Below, one piece after another: positions 10,411 through 23,005 of a stretch of 64,000 bases of DNA. Position 1 is the stretch's first letter; each line of letters opens with the position of its first letter. The notes under the pieces are model-generated. The model saw only the letters and a list, made by a program, of their open reading frames with translations, made no database searches and was not told where the DNA came from. Source of the stretch: Cephalopachus bancanus (taxonomy: Eukaryota > Chordata > Mammalia > Primates > Tarsiidae); assembly GCA_027257055.1 (NCBI GenBank), contig JAPVLO010000278.1, positions 3,720,001-3,784,000 on the forward strand, written 5' to 3'. The translations under genes were made by a program, and so were the position numbers.

Positions 10411-13084
10411 CCTTGTTGGATGAAAACCAGAGAGCAGGCTAGAGAGGTATCTAGGAGTCAGTAGTGGAGGGCCTGGGGGCTGGGTGGGAGGGAGAGGAGG
10501 TGTCTGAAAAGTCTCCTTAGGCTCAGATTTAGGTGAATGAGGACTGAGATGGACTGTTCAGTGAAGAAAGAAGAGGAAAAGAACAAGGAATTGCGAGAGG
10601 ACTTTCTGGTTCTTTTGACATCACATAAGAGAGTCAACATCCAAATCTGAATGAGAACCATTTGGATGATGTTTTACCCCACCACATGGTGCCTGTATTC
10701 GAAGTGGCTTGTCTCTTCTTGGTTCCGAACCTGCCTCTCTGTCTCCTCTCAGTTCTTTCCATTCTGACTCCTGAATCTCTCTTCTTGAGTTTCCTAGACA
10801 GTGCCCTGGTTGCACTTGTCTGGTCTTGGCCTGGCCTGTCCCCACTCATCTGCTCCAACCCCTTCCTGTGTCTGCAGGCAGTTGATGTAGCTCATCTCTA
10901 CCTCAGTCTTTTCACCAGAGCTTCCTCTTTTTAGTCAGGCTTTTAATTATTCCCATCCTCTTTCTCCACAAGACCAACTCCATCATATCCTTCTGCAGAT
11001 GTGAGGGCCGGAAGCAATCCAGTATACCAGGTATGGATTCTGTGTGGTCTCACATACCACCCTGACCCATAAAATGGAAGGAAGTCTGCTCCTCTCTTGC
11101 TGAAACCCACTTCTTTACTGAAACCTGATCAGATCTCTGCATTTATGACTTTTTCCTGCCCATTTTACTTAATATATTCATATGTATAGATGTACACACA
11201 CAGTATAATAATTTGGTCCAGCTTAAAACTAAGCACCTGTTATACTCAAAATGCAAAGTATGACTATTTCAGATTAAAGAGGCTTATTTTGAACCAAGTG
11301 GCAGAATGTCCTGTATTCAAGACATAAGAAACTTTCTTTGATTTCATTTTCCCTGGTCCCTATCTATTCGAACACTGCTTAGCAAATGAAGTTCTGCAGA
11401 AGAGAAGGATCGCTGGAACGGCATCGCTGACATCCTCAAAGAACAGAGGAACATTTTTAGCACAAGCACCGTCACACACATTTTCCACCGCTTCGATAAA
11501 ATGACATGCACTGTATGAAAATGACACCTGCCATCTATTCTTAAGTACATCACAAAATACAGTGATTTTATACATAAATCTTTAACAGAGGAGGAACAAT
11601 GAGACACAAGCTCAGCGTTCCTTTGTTTCCAATCACCCCGGGTGTGGCGGCCATAGGCATGAGGGCAGAAACATGTTTATTCCTGCAGCCTTTACAACAA
11701 AGGAGATAGGAGCCACAAACCCTTCCTGCACTCACCCAAGCCCTCTGCTTTTAAATGTTTTCTTTTTTCCTTATTTCAAAATTATCTAAAGACCAATTGG
11801 TTCCAGGCAGCTCTTTCTGTGTATTAATTTTTAATTGGAAAAATAGCAATTAGATGCTGCATTGATTGCCAGTTCCCGTAATCTTTTTTAATTTGAGATA
11901 ACAATCTATTCAAAAAATGAGTTTGTCCCTAAAATATCTTTTCTTAATGGCAATAATAGCTGAAGTTATATACAAAACCAGCATAGCAGCCCATAGGGAA
12001 GGGGTCTAAATTATACATGGAATGTTGTGCACCTGGTTTGTCAGTTACAACAAAAACTTTACCATGGGTGCCCTATGAAAATGGTCAATTTCGTATGCTG
12101 TTTTTATTAATACTCATTTTTGAAACGACCAGATAATCTCCAAAGGGAAGATTTTCATGGTATGAAACCTGTTTCTCTATACCCAAGAAACCCAAGATGT
12201 GTAGATAATAAAATTCTTACTTAGTTCCATGCTGTGGACACTTGCAGAAGAAAGATGATGAGGGAGAGAGAGGAATTATGGAGGAAGAGAATTCCTGTTT
12301 GGGAGGAACTCCCAGTCTGGTGCTGAGCTGACAGGAATGCTAGTTCAATACATAGACCAACATATTTCAAGCTTTCCCCAAATATTCCTAACAGTAAGAA
12401 ACATTGAGACCTCCATGGAGACCTGCAATAAATAGTCACCCTCTTCTAGCCAGATTCCAAACAATCTGAGAAACAGAAGCATCGAGATGGAAGCCAAATA
12501 GCACCTCTATTGTCACAGAAGCTAAGCGTGAGGATCTGGCTTAGTGTGAGAGTCCATACACCAGCTAACTAACTGACCCCTGAACTAGGAAGTTTTTTAC
12601 CCACCCGGTGATGACATGATGGCCCTCCTGGGAAAGAATGACATACAGAGGAGTGAAGGAACCCACTGCTCTCTCAAAATGAGGTGGCACGCCCAAGAGA
12701 AAGTGTTGCTGAGCTGAGCGTTCTTAGCTCCTGTTTTCACATTTACAGATTAGAGAGGTCCACTCTGCCTCCCCAGGGGTGTGTGAGAAAGCAGAGAAGA
12801 GCAGCCAGGCGTGTGCAGAGGAAACAGTTTCCCCATGGAAACCATGATCGGAGAAAATGGATTTTCCTCTACAAAGGACAGGGAATTGGGGTCCAGAAAA
12901 GGCAACTGAAAGTGACTTCTTCCTACCAAGCATCTTTCGGTTGTTGTTGTTATTGTTTGTTTTTGTTTGTTTACTTGTTTTTGTTTGCTGTCTCATATTT
13001 TATCTTAAAATGTCATAGGATTTTGCATTCTGTCTCATAAGATTTTATGTGGAAGGTTTTGGCTATACCATCTGAGCAATTTTA
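10411..13084. other. Unannotated DNA with possible conserved block
   Basis: No gene or recent repeat is visible across 2.7 kb. A pyrimidine-rich patch lies at 10690-10940, and a TTG/GTTT-rich simple tract at about 12938-12985. The block at about 11740-12120 has compact AT-rich text with several homeodomain-type ATTA/TAAT cores and is treated as a finding. The 118-codon frame at 12684-13040 crosses the simple tract and is not supported as a gene. Confidence 0.35.
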
Positions 13085-13315
13085 TATTAGAGAAGTCATT
13101 TAGAGAAGTCTCTGAAATTGAGCAGATTTGGGTTTAAATTCTGCTTTTCCAGTTTGGACGGGTTCCCTGTACCTCAGTGTCTTCATCTGAAAATAGGGAT
13201 AGTGACCATTCTTTAATTAGTAGGACATAGAATATCAGAAAATGATTAGAAAGGGTAGGTCATAGAAAAGGCTCTGGTTTGTAGGAAGCACTCAGTAAAT
13301 GTTACCTGAATTTAT
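13085..13315 (+). repeat. MIR SINE
   Basis: 'GCAGATTTGGGTTTAAATTCTGC', 'TACCTCAGTGTCTTCATCTGAAAATAGGGATA' and a tail like 'GGAAGCACTCAGTAAATGTTACC' give a near full-length sense MIR with an internal gap. Confidence 0.75.
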
Positions 13316-13954
13316 TTCAATGACTGTCTTCTAGGAAGATTTCCATGTTTATGCTGTGGGTCTCATGTCTCCTGGCCCCTCACTGAAAAGACTGTGGCTT
13401 ACATTTTCCAGTGACAGGAGTTTTTTCTGCCCCTCAGCTGAACATTCCTCTCCAAAAGACATCGTTCTCTGACTTCCATGGCCCCCACCTGCTCCTCAAC
13501 CACCCCTCGTCCAAGTCTGTTGAAAGCCTGTGGTATAAGGAGTTGGGAGTAGAGATGAAGAGGAAAGAGATGAAAAGATGAAATAAATATAAACTCTGAG
13601 CCCTCAAGAATTTCTGATCTGGCAAGAATGTTACAACCTTTTCGTTCACAAGGTAGAATTCACAAGTTGTACAAGTATCGCAAATAGAAAATTTCAATAG
13701 CCTATAGTGCCATTAGACAGGTAAGACTCCAGGGGCTCAGATATGATGGGCAAAGGGAAAGAGGCTCAGGCAGCTCCATTTATTCTGGGTCTTGGACCAG
13801 AAGAGCAACACTTTCAGTTTGCAGCTTACTAGGGTAGAAATCCACTTAGGGCTGTGATAAACGCATATAAACAACCTGAATTTTTCTGGAATGCCCCTCT
13901 GCTGTTTGCCAACCAAGCTGATGGGGAATATGGGATTCCAACCACCTCTAGGTT
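13316..13954. other. Unannotated DNA
   Basis: No repeat family recognised; open frames on the minus strand (to 87 codons) lack any family motif. Confidence 0.35.
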
Positions 13955-14110
13955 TTCCATCATAATAACTAAGAATAACCATTCCTATCCTCATGTTATA
14001 GATTTAAGAAAGTTAGAAAGGATAAGCAATCTGACCATGGTCACATAGTCAGTCAACAGCAAGGCTGAAATTTATAACCAGGTTTGTCTGGCTACAAAAC
14101 TCATGCTTGT
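13955..14110 (-). repeat. MIR SINE, antisense
   Basis: Antisense MIR: 'CCTATCCTCATGTTATAGATTTAAGAAA', 'CTGACCATGGTCACATAGTCAGTCAAC', then 'GGCTGAAATTTATAACCAGGTTTGTCTGGC'. Confidence 0.75.
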
Positions 14111-15309
14111 TTATCTGGGTACATATGTACTCTTTGAAATTAACCAAGGGAGTTGTCCATGTCTTCCTAGTTGCTCCTTGGTAACCAAGACACAAGGTCA
14201 ATTGGATGACCTTTGAGCTCCACCCAGCCTCACAAAATTTGTGTTCTATTCTTCATCTGAAGTGTAAGAACTCTGAGCTCTCACTACTAAGGGAGGGCAA
14301 GCAATGAAAGACAGGCTGGGTGATTTATATGAAGTGATAATGCGAGCTCATCTCCTTGCAGTCATCATTTTAGCCTGCAATAAAAGTGACTGGTCTGACA
14401 CCCTCCACTTCCTGAACATCCAGAAGGCCTAACTGCTTGGACTGTTAGACATAAAGTTCCCTGTTAATGGACCTGTCAATTTCCTCAAGTGAGCAGTTTT
14501 TCATAACACTCCATAAAATCAAAAAAATAAAATTAAAAAAGAACACAGCATTAAACATGAAAATGCGAGTATCATTTATTGAGCATGAGCTAAAACCAAC
14601 AGAAAAAGAAATGGATGGGGGCAGCAGTTGGTGATGGAAAACAGAAGGATTTAGCAAGGGGATTCTTTACCTACTAAACAGAGTCCCTTTTTTGAGCAAA
14701 TTTTTAAAAAGACATTCATTATTAAACTTAAAAGTAAAAAAGCTTTATGTTCTAATAACAATCTAGTGTCCTTGATATGATAGATTTACTAACCTCAATT
14801 TAGACTCTCAGAGATCAGATTTGTGTTCCATAAAACATATAGGAAATACATTACTGAGCAAATATGTAGTAATAGATTACATAAATATCTATGCCCTATT
14901 AAATTTTCAGTTATAAACTATGTTTTTTTTAGCTGTTTTAATTCATGAAATTATTTACAAGTTTACAGACACTAAGGAACAAACTGAATATACTGTGTTA
15001 TGCAAATGCTTTTCCAAATATGGAAGTCATAAGAATAGAATACATCTAGTGATCAGCATATAATTATAAAGAATTTTTCGGAGCTTCACTAATGGCAGCT
15101 GTTCACAAGATATTTGGAAGTTTTCAATGACTTTATTAATCCTCTGTAAATGCAGCTGATTTACGAAGTTTATCCTCCAATTGTTCTATTGACATTTGCC
15201 CCAAGTTTTAAGTCTGTTCAAATATAATTTAGAGGTTATATATCTATATTAAGTAAAATCTGAGAATGTAGATGCTAATTTCAGTATGATGGGTTTGTAT
15301 CTTTTCTTA
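14111..15309. other. AT-rich unannotated DNA
   Basis: No transposon recognised after 14690. An exact POU octamer (ATGCAAAT) lies at 15000-15007. Nothing suggests coding sequence. Confidence 0.35.
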
Positions 15310-15525
15310 GCAATAGCATAACATAATAAACAAGCACCAGAGTTTGAGTTAGTAAAGGCGAGTGAGGGTCTCACGCTGATGCAAACAAGTTGAGTGACCT
15401 TGGGCAACTCATTGAAATCCATCGTGTGTGTCTTACACACAGAAATGGATATAATGTAATAATTTCTGCCTTACCAACATCTCAGGGTTGTTATGAGGAC
15501 ATGTGAGATAGTTATGTGAAAATAC
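15310..15525 (+). repeat. MIR SINE
   Basis: 'AGCACCAGAGTTTGAGTTAG', 'AAGTTGAGTGACCTTGGGCAAC', 'CTGCCTTACCAACATCTCAGGGTTGTTATGAGGA' follow the MIR consensus order, with a short insertion around TGTGTGTCTTACACACA. Confidence 0.75.
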
Positions 15526-16194
15526 TTTGTCCACTGAATGAAAATAAACTAGGATATCATGAGAAATATAATTATGTTTTTGGAGAACATTCCATTGACA
15601 AAGAAACAGCAAACAAGTGCAAACGTATTCTCCAGTGAGAAGGTATTTTGGTTTTACATGCCTTGGGCTATTATAAGGCTATGAAAACATTTTCAATGCT
15701 GTAAAGCATTACTGAAATGGTATACAATGATAACAATAGCAAGAACAATATAGCAAGGGATTATTATTGACATGAAGGCAAAAAAAATATATAGAGCATT
15801 CAATTAATTTGAATTTCAGATAACAATTATTTTTTACAATAAGTATGCCCCCAAATGTTGCATGGAACATACTTATACTAAAAAATTATAAATTGTTTAC
15901 TTGACCTTCAAATTTAACCGTGCATTCATGTCTTCATGGTAGGGAGAGGGAGCTACATCTGGCAATCCTAAGGCAGAAGGGCTTTGATAATTCTTTGTTC
16001 CTCTTCCCCAAGCATGACCAATCATCTTGATCATTGAGAGTATTGACTTCTTGCCTTATATTTTGTTTTGTACATCTCAAATAGCCAGAGATTCCAGGAC
16101 ATCTGTCATCTGGCTACTCTTTTAGGTCTTCTTCCCCACCTGCACTACCATACATCATTAGAATATTATTATTCTCCAATATATTCAATTACAA
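15526..16194. other. AT-rich unannotated DNA
   Basis: No gene or identifiable repeat. Confidence 0.35.
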
Positions 16195-16320
16195 ATGTGT
16201 CTTTCAAACTGAAAAGTGAATTAATTGAAGGAAAAGATTCTTATTCATTTTGAATAACCAATGCCTGGCTAAATGCGTGACACATAGTAGGTATTCTGAT
16301 AATGTTTTATGAATTAAAAA
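16195..16320 (+). repeat. L2 3' end, degenerate
   Basis: 'CCAATGCCTGGCTAAATGCGTGACACATAGTAGG' followed by 'TTTTATGAATTAA' resembles the L2 (or MIR) 3' terminus. Confidence 0.5.
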
Positions 16321-16402
16321 ATGCTTTCCTCTCACTCCAAGACCTCATTATGAAAAATCTTGCTCATGCCTGCTACTTGAATGATCAAGAGTCAATGGAC
16401 CA

Positions 16403-16697
16403 GCCGGGCTCAGTGGCTCAGCCTGTAATCCCGCGCCTTTGGGAGGTTGAGGTGAGTGGATTGCCTGAGCCCCCGGGTTCGAAACCCGCCTGGGCAGGTG
16501 AGACCTCATCTCTACAATAAAATCAAAAAATTAGCCAGGCGTGGTAGAGCGCGCCTGTAATTCTGGCTACTCGGAAGGCTGAGGCGGAAGGATCGCCGGA
16601 GCCCAGCAGGTCGAGGCTGCGGTGGCCAGGAGCGGCCACTGCACTCCAGTCTGGGCGACAGAGTGAGACTCCAACTCAAAAAAAAAAAAAAAAAAAA
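16403..16697 (+). mobile_element. Alu dimer, lineage-type, full length, clean TSDs
   Basis: Full length, from 'GCCGGGCTCAGTGGCTCAGC' to a long uninterrupted A tail. Perfect 14-bp target duplications (AAGAGTCAATGGAC) lie at 16387-16400 and 16698-16711, pointing to a recent L1-mediated insertion. It carries the B-box hairpin (CGGG-TTCGAAA-CCCG at 16474-16488) and the right-arm GTGGCC-AGGAGC-GGCCAC hairpin (16622-16639). Confidence 0.97.
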
Positions 16698-16711
16698 AAG
16701 AGTCAATGGAC

Positions 16712-17527
16712 AAGTCAACAATCCATGTCTCTCTGATCTGACCATTTCCATTAACATCTAGATCCGTCAGTTCAGTTGCAACAAACAATTGGCTGTCTCT
16801 ACCTAGATTCCCACGAGCACCTCAAATGCAACATGTCCAAGACTCAAAACATCATCTTCTCCTGATAGCTACTTCTTTCTTGGTGGCATATACTGTAACC
16901 CATACCAGAACACCAGAGTCCTTTTAGACTACTTCCTCTGCTTCACCTCCTTCATCTTAATTAAGACTTTTCATTCAAAATGTTTGAGGAGCTTTTGGAA
17001 GGAAAGTTCTGATTTAGTTGGTTTGGCCTGAAGCCAGAAAATGGGTGTTTTTCAAAAGCTCTCCATGTGATACAGTGCCATTTAGAAACCAATGTCCTAT
17101 AAAACATAGCAAAGTCCTAGCAACAGCCTCTCTGTAAAGGCTTACTAATTCCATCTGAAACATGAAAATATCCTCATCTATTTTTTATTCCTCATTTTAG
17201 AACCTTACTAGCTTTTGACCTGAAATACTATTTTCATTTGTGTATGAAGATTCTTTAAAAATGTTTTTTGCATTCTAGATATGATAGGTATGATTTCAGA
17301 TAAAGATGGACCTCTCCACACACACACCACAAGAATAAATTTCTCATCATATAATGAAAATTGTTGTCAAGAAATGTAATACCAAAAAGGCATGTTATAA
17401 GTAGCACTTACTTGGTAAAATATTTGTTTTATTACAAGTCGCCCTCTCACCTAGACTCTAATAGCACCTAGTAATTAGAAACAAAAAAGATAGAAAAAAT
17501 AAAGATTTCAGATTATTTGGAGCTACT

Positions 17528-17530
<3 letters not shown>
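16712..17530. other. Unannotated DNA
   Basis: No gene or repeat recognised. The right edge is the dinucleotide repeat. Confidence 0.35.

Positions 17531-17573
<43 letters not shown>
17531..17573 (+). repeat. (AC)n microsatellite, about 21 units
   Basis: An uninterrupted AC run of 43 bases, long enough to be length-polymorphic. Confidence 0.98.
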
Positions 17574-17575
<2 letters not shown>

Positions 17576-18537
17576 GATAGTTTATCAGTTAGGGATTTAT
17601 AGTTGCCCAACTATTCACAGTCTTGCTTGAAATAAGCCCAGCATGGAGCTTAACTGTAAATACTCAACAAACATGTCCAACTTGTTCTCCTTTTAGATAG
17701 CAAGCCATTTACCTCCTATCCCGTATCTTCTCATATGAAATGGTAACTCTGAAAATATCTTACAATCGGTGAAAAAAAAAATGTTTTTCTAAACTTTTAA
17801 AATAAATTGTTTGCCCAGGGGTAAGACCTTTATACCATCTTAGCCAAGAACAAATTTCCCTAGACAAATTGGCTGGCTGCTTCTTGAATTCATCTCAGCT
17901 GAAATTGAGGCACTCTTATTATTGATATTATCTGGTCATGCTTTTTTTTAGCCACATATTTTGTTTCACTGAAAGAAAATTAGATTATATTAGGTTGTGT
18001 ACAACATAGACTTTCGAAACAGTCACCCTGTCAAAATAATTTCTTAATTAGTTGTTCAACATACTTTTTTGAGACAGAACTTGTCAGAAAAACATCCTGC
18101 AGTAGGGAGCTTAAGTGAATGCATTCTCAGGATTTTAATAAGACTATATTTTGCCTTCTATACGGAGGGGGAAGAAAGTAATTGTCTGGCAATTCTTTGC
18201 TTCCTTGGAGACCTGCTTCAGAAAAAAAATTCAGCGACTTTTTATAAAGAAATTCCTTACATTTTTGTCAAGAAAATAAAAAAAAATGCATTAGGTCATC
18301 ATATGTTGGGTTAGTGACAAAAGTAATAAAATAAGTAATTGAAAGAAAAATTAAATCTTTCTTCTCAAAAATAATATTTTTCCATGAGTTTGTATTAAAT
18401 GAAGTGATTATGTAGGTCCAATTAAAGAATCAATATTCTTTATTACAGAAGATTTAAAAATATTTCACCACTCAGTCTATAAGTACTTCAAAGACATTAT
18501 TTTATCCACAAAAATTTATATCAAAATGTTTTGGCTT
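17574..18537. other. AT-rich unannotated DNA
   Basis: No gene; an 81-codon frame at 18069-18314 is unremarkable. Confidence 0.35.
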
Positions 18538-20638
18538 ATCTATGAGAAACCCACAAGCAACATATTGCTAGACAGACAGAAATTTGAACCATTTCCTCTG
18601 AAAACCAGAACAAGACAGGAATGCCCACTCTCACCCCTCCTGTTCAACATAGTATTGGAAGTTCTAGCTAGAACAATCAGGTAAGAGGAGGAAATCGGGG
18701 CTATCCAAATATGAAAAGAGGAAGTTAAATTATCCCTCTTTGCAGACTATGTGATTCTATACATTAAAAACCCAAGAGAATCTGTCAATAACTTCCTTGT
18801 ACTGATAAAAGACTTTGGCAAAGTCTCGGGGTATAAAATAAATATGCAAAAGACAGTCACATTTCTATACACCAATAATAAACAAGCAGAAACCCAAATA
18901 AAAAGCACAATCCCATTCATAATAGCCATAAAAAAAGATTAAATACCTTGGTATCTTCGTAACCAGAGACACGAAAAACCTTTACAATGAAAACTACAAA
19001 ACACTGCTTAAATAAATCAAAGATGACGCAAACAAATGGAAAAATATTCCATGCTCATGGATTGAAGACTCAACATTGTTAAGATGTCCATTCTACTCAA
19101 GGCAATCTACATATTTAACACAATACCTATTAAATCACCAGCAGCATTCTTCTCACACCTGGAAACAACAATACAGGAACTCATATGGAAACATAAACAA
19201 CCAAGAATAGCCAAAACAGTCCTCAGCAAAACAAACAAACAAACAAAGCAGGAGGTATCACACTCCCAGACTTTAAACTTTATTAGAAAGCTACAATAAT
19301 CAAAACAGCCTGGTATTGGTACAAGAATAGGCATATAGACCAGTGGAACAGGATAGAGATTCCAGAAGCAAAATCTTAATTTCTCAACCAACTCATCTTT
19401 GACAAAGCCTCCACCATCAACCACTGGGGAGAGGAGAGCCTATTCAATAAATGGTGCTGGGAAAACCAGTTGACCACATGCAGAAGATTAAAACAAGACC
19501 CCTACATACAAAAAAGTCAACACTAAATGGATCAAAGACCTAAATGTAAAACCTCAAACTATAAGAATTAGAAAATGCAGGAGACACCCTTATGGAAATT
19601 GGAACTGGCAACCAATTCCTATCCAGAACCCCAAGTGCCCATGCCATAAGAAATAAGATAAACAAGTGGGACTTCATCAAACTGACAAGTTTTTGCAAAG
19701 CCAAAGAAACCATCAAGAGAACAGGGAGACAGCCCATGGACTGGGAAAAAATATTTGCCAACTGTATATCTGACAATGGCCTAACATCTAGGATCTACAA
19801 GGAACTCAAAACGTGCAGAAAAGAAAAAAACAAACAGCCTCATTACAAAGTGGGCAAAAGATATGAATAGGCACTTTTCCAAAGAAGACTTACGAGCAGC
19901 CAATAGATACATGAAAAAATGCTCAGCCTCACTAGTCATCAAAGAGGTGCAAATTAAAACCACTCAGAGATACAACCTAACTCCAGTCAGGATGGCCATC
20001 ATCAATTAATCAAAAAAGGGAACACATCTACACTGTTGGTGGGAGTGTAAGCCAGTACAACCTCTGTGGAAAACAGTTTGGAGGCTCCTAAGAGGTCTAA
20101 AAATTGACCTTCCATATGATCCCACTGGGAATATACCAGAGGAACTTAAATCACTCTATGAAAAAGATACCTGCACACGCATGTTTATTGCAGCATTGCT
20201 CACAATAGCAAAAACATGAAACAACTGTGCTGCTCCATCGAAAGAGGACTGAATTTAAAAACTGTGGTACATATACATGATTGAATATTATGCAGACTTA
20301 AAGAAGGACAAAATTATGAACTTCACAGCAACTAGGACTTAGTCTATAATACTGAGTGATCTACCACAGAAACAAAAAACTGAGTATCACATGTTCTCAC
20401 TCATAAGTGTACCTTGTGCAATTATTGTAATACTATAAGAAAAGAATTGTCGGTAGTGGGAAATTGCTGGGGGAAGGGGGTGGAATTGGCAGTAGTGGGA
20501 TTCTGCCGGGAGTGCAGGGGGTTGGGGCACACCTCATCAACAAGGGTACCTGCATAATGAACATTTGTATACTTAACCCTGAATTGTACCCCACATCTTT
20601 AAAATAAAAAAAGAAATAAAAACAAAAACAAAAAACCC
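18538..20638 (+). mobile_element. 5'-truncated L1, ORF2 (RT part onward) to poly(A)
   Basis: The copy starts inside the reverse transcriptase region ('TATGAGAAACCCACAAGCAAC') and continues through the ORF2 C-terminus to a 3' UTR ending 'GAATTGTACCCCACATCTTTAAAATAAAA' and an A-rich tail. ORF2 is broken into several frames (for example 18751-18942 and 19592-19870), so it is inactive. About 40 bases are missing near 20010. The RT active-site region near 18745 reads as '..FADY..' (CTTTGCAGACTATG), so the canonical FADD motif has lost its second D. The 3' UTR has five or more G runs (20469-20527). No convincing target duplication was found. Confidence 0.93.
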
Positions 20639-20904
20639 AGCAAAAGTGCCAGAAATCCTATTTAGAACACTGAAAATTAATTGTAGATTTGCACCAACTA
20701 GGAAAAAAAAAAGTTTGAGTTTAGAAAGCAGATTTGAATTTTCAACCATGTTTAGTCATGATGTTTCTGAAAGATAATAAGAAAGTCAGGTAACTTTTCC
20801 AGACATCATTTTACTCATCTGCACAAGCGTCACAGGCTTCTCATGAGGAGTAAATGTTGTCATGACTGTGGCCAAGCTTTGAAATTTCAAAAGCAATCTA
20901 TATC

Positions 20905-21140
20905 AGCAGCCATTTACTTACTAGAGGTCATCTCTGGGTTAGGCATTATATTAGATGCTGTATATTTAATCCTCATAAATACAATGTAAACTAGGAATTC
21001 TTATCAACAGCGTTTAATTGATGAACTCAAGGTTCAAGAAATTGGGCAACTTTCCCTGAGTCAAACACCAAAGCAGCAGTAGAACTGAGATTTGAACCTG
21101 CATCCAGAGGCCCCAGACCCGCTACTGTCACTTTCTGCTC
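20905..21140 (-). repeat. MIR SINE, antisense
   Basis: Antisense MIR with 'TTAATCCTCATAAATACAATG', 'GGGCAACTTTCCCTGAGTCAAACACC', 'AGAACTGAGATTTGAACCTGCATCC'. A further weak MIR-like stretch precedes it at about 20780-20870. Confidence 0.75.
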
Positions 21141-21494
21141 CATTCTCCTTCACTTAGCTCTTAAAGCTGTGGTCTGTGCTTAGGTAGAGGGCAGAGAAAA
21201 GAAACCAGGACTAAAACTGTGGCTAGCACACAGCACAGTCATCAACAACATGTCTTGCTCTTGAAAAATTAGTGCTTTGGAGTTGTTACCAATCACAGCA
21301 TGAAAACCAGACTAGAATAGGGAGCTAGGTTCAGCTGCTCAATCTCAATTCAAAGGAAAGCTGTAAAAAGGGGCCCTTGATATTCAGGCTCAGGGTTTCC
21401 AAAACCACAGATGGCTCACTTAAAAACAGAGGTGGTTCTTCCCCTTGTTATGATTCAATATGGTGGCCACATAGTGGTAATATATCCTGCTTGT
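21141..21494. other. Unannotated DNA
   Basis: No gene or repeat recognised. Confidence 0.3.
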
Positions 21495-21790
21495 CAATGC
21501 AAATGTTTGATTAACACCTGTTTTGTGCCAGGAGCACTGATAGGTACACTGAGGGATACCCAGAAGTATAGGGCATGGTCCCTGCCCTAAAAAGTTTTTA
21601 AAAACACATGAGAAATGAAATGATAATACATGATCAAATTGTTCAAGAGAACAGTCAAAAAGTTATCAGTATCCAAATTGTCATTTGTGTGATACAGATA
21701 ATAATATGTTGCAAGCATCCAGGGGGGTGAGATCTTTCAGGCTAAGAGGGTCAGGAAATGCTTTAAGGAGGAGATTAAATTAACCCTTTT
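21495..21790 (-). repeat. L2, antisense
   Basis: 'TTGATTAACACCTGTTTTGTGCCAGGAGCACTGATAGG' with 'GCATGGTCCCTGCCCTAAAA' and, at the right end, 'GGTCAGGAAATGCTTTAAGGAGGAGA' is antisense L2 3' sequence. Confidence 0.7.
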
Positions 21791-22420
21791 TGGCATATCA
21801 GTTGTTTTCATTTCCTTCCATCTCAACCAGAGCATTTCTTCTTCACTCCTTGGAGTATCTTCTAAAACACATCTAGAGCTCCTTGTTGTATGTGTAAAGG
21901 AGTTATAAGAGCACATTAAGGCTGGTATATCATTAATGCCTATTTTGTTACGAAATAGAGATACAGACCACAAAGCATTAGACAGGGCCTTGGGAAACAG
22001 ATGGGAGAGTGGAGAGAAGACTTCCAAAGCGAAGAAGAACAGAGTGTAAGAAGGTGCAGAGGAAGATAATGGCAGCATGTCATTTAGCCTGAAGAGGAGC
22101 TGTAGGGAGGAATGGTGGAGGTGAGACTAGAATGGAAAGTTAGAAGCTGGTGTGGGGGCAGAGGGATAAGGAATTGGAATCTCACCATATGGGCAACTGG
22201 GTGTCGGTATGCCTGGGGATTCAGCATGGTCAGAGATAATTTTGCCAATGAAGTGTTCAGGAGAGATTTGGTCCAGAAGACCGTAAAAAACAACTGCTCA
22301 GGTGAGGCTCTGGAAATGGGTATGACTTGTGTGGAGTGATACTGCTAGAGAAGGGATTGGTATAAATAACTAGATTTGATGAATGACCTTCCTACAGGGG
22401 AATGGAAGTGAGAGAGACAC
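21791..22420. other. Unannotated DNA, purine-rich
   Basis: A 113-codon minus-strand frame (21737-22078) begins in the flanking L2; no family motif is visible. Confidence 0.3.
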
Positions 22421-23005
22421 CATTCATTCATTTAACAGGTATTTCTGAGTGCCCACTATGTGCCAAGCATTGTTTTAGGTGTTTGGTATTTGTCAGTGAA
22501 AAAATACAAAGATTCACGTCCTCATGGAGCCTATATTATAGCAGAAATAGAGTAAACAATGAACAAAAATAACTAAGTATATAATATGCTAGAAGTTGAT
22601 TAGTGCCAAGCAGGATAAGAGGGATTACAAATGCCAGGAAGGGGTGGGAGAAGCTGGCATTCTGAGCAAAGATCTGAAGGTGAGGGAAATAGCCATACAA
22701 GTATCTCCAAACAGAGGGAACAGGCAGTGCACAGGGCCTAATGGTGGAAGAGTGCTTGGCATGCTCAGGAAACATCAAGGGAGCCAGAGCAACTGGGGCT
22801 AAGAGAACAAAGGGGAAGTCATCAGGAGATGAAGACACAGGTGGTGTGAAGGACATCCGTCACTTAACACCTTATGGGCCATCATGAGGACTTTGACTTT
22901 TACTCTGAATGAGATGAGGATTCACTGATAGACTTTGAGTAGAGGAAGTACATGGTCTGATTTATGACTTTAAAAGATCACTAGCTGCTATATTAAGAAA
23001 AATCA
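22421..23005 (-). repeat. L2-related repeat, antisense (left part)
   Basis: One of the best preserved antisense L2 copies: 'GTGCCCACTATGTGCCAAGCATTGTTTTAGG', 'CCTCATGGAGCCTATATTATAG', 'AGCAAAGATCTGAAGGTGAGGGAAATAGCCATAC', 'GGGCCATCATGAGGACTTTGACTTTTACTCTGA'. It is cut by the AluJ-like copy and resumes at 23346. Confidence 0.75.

Noticed and set aside
17531..17573. Possible CRISPR-like or other array
   Set aside because: It is a plain AC dinucleotide run. No direct repeats with unique spacers exist anywhere in the window.
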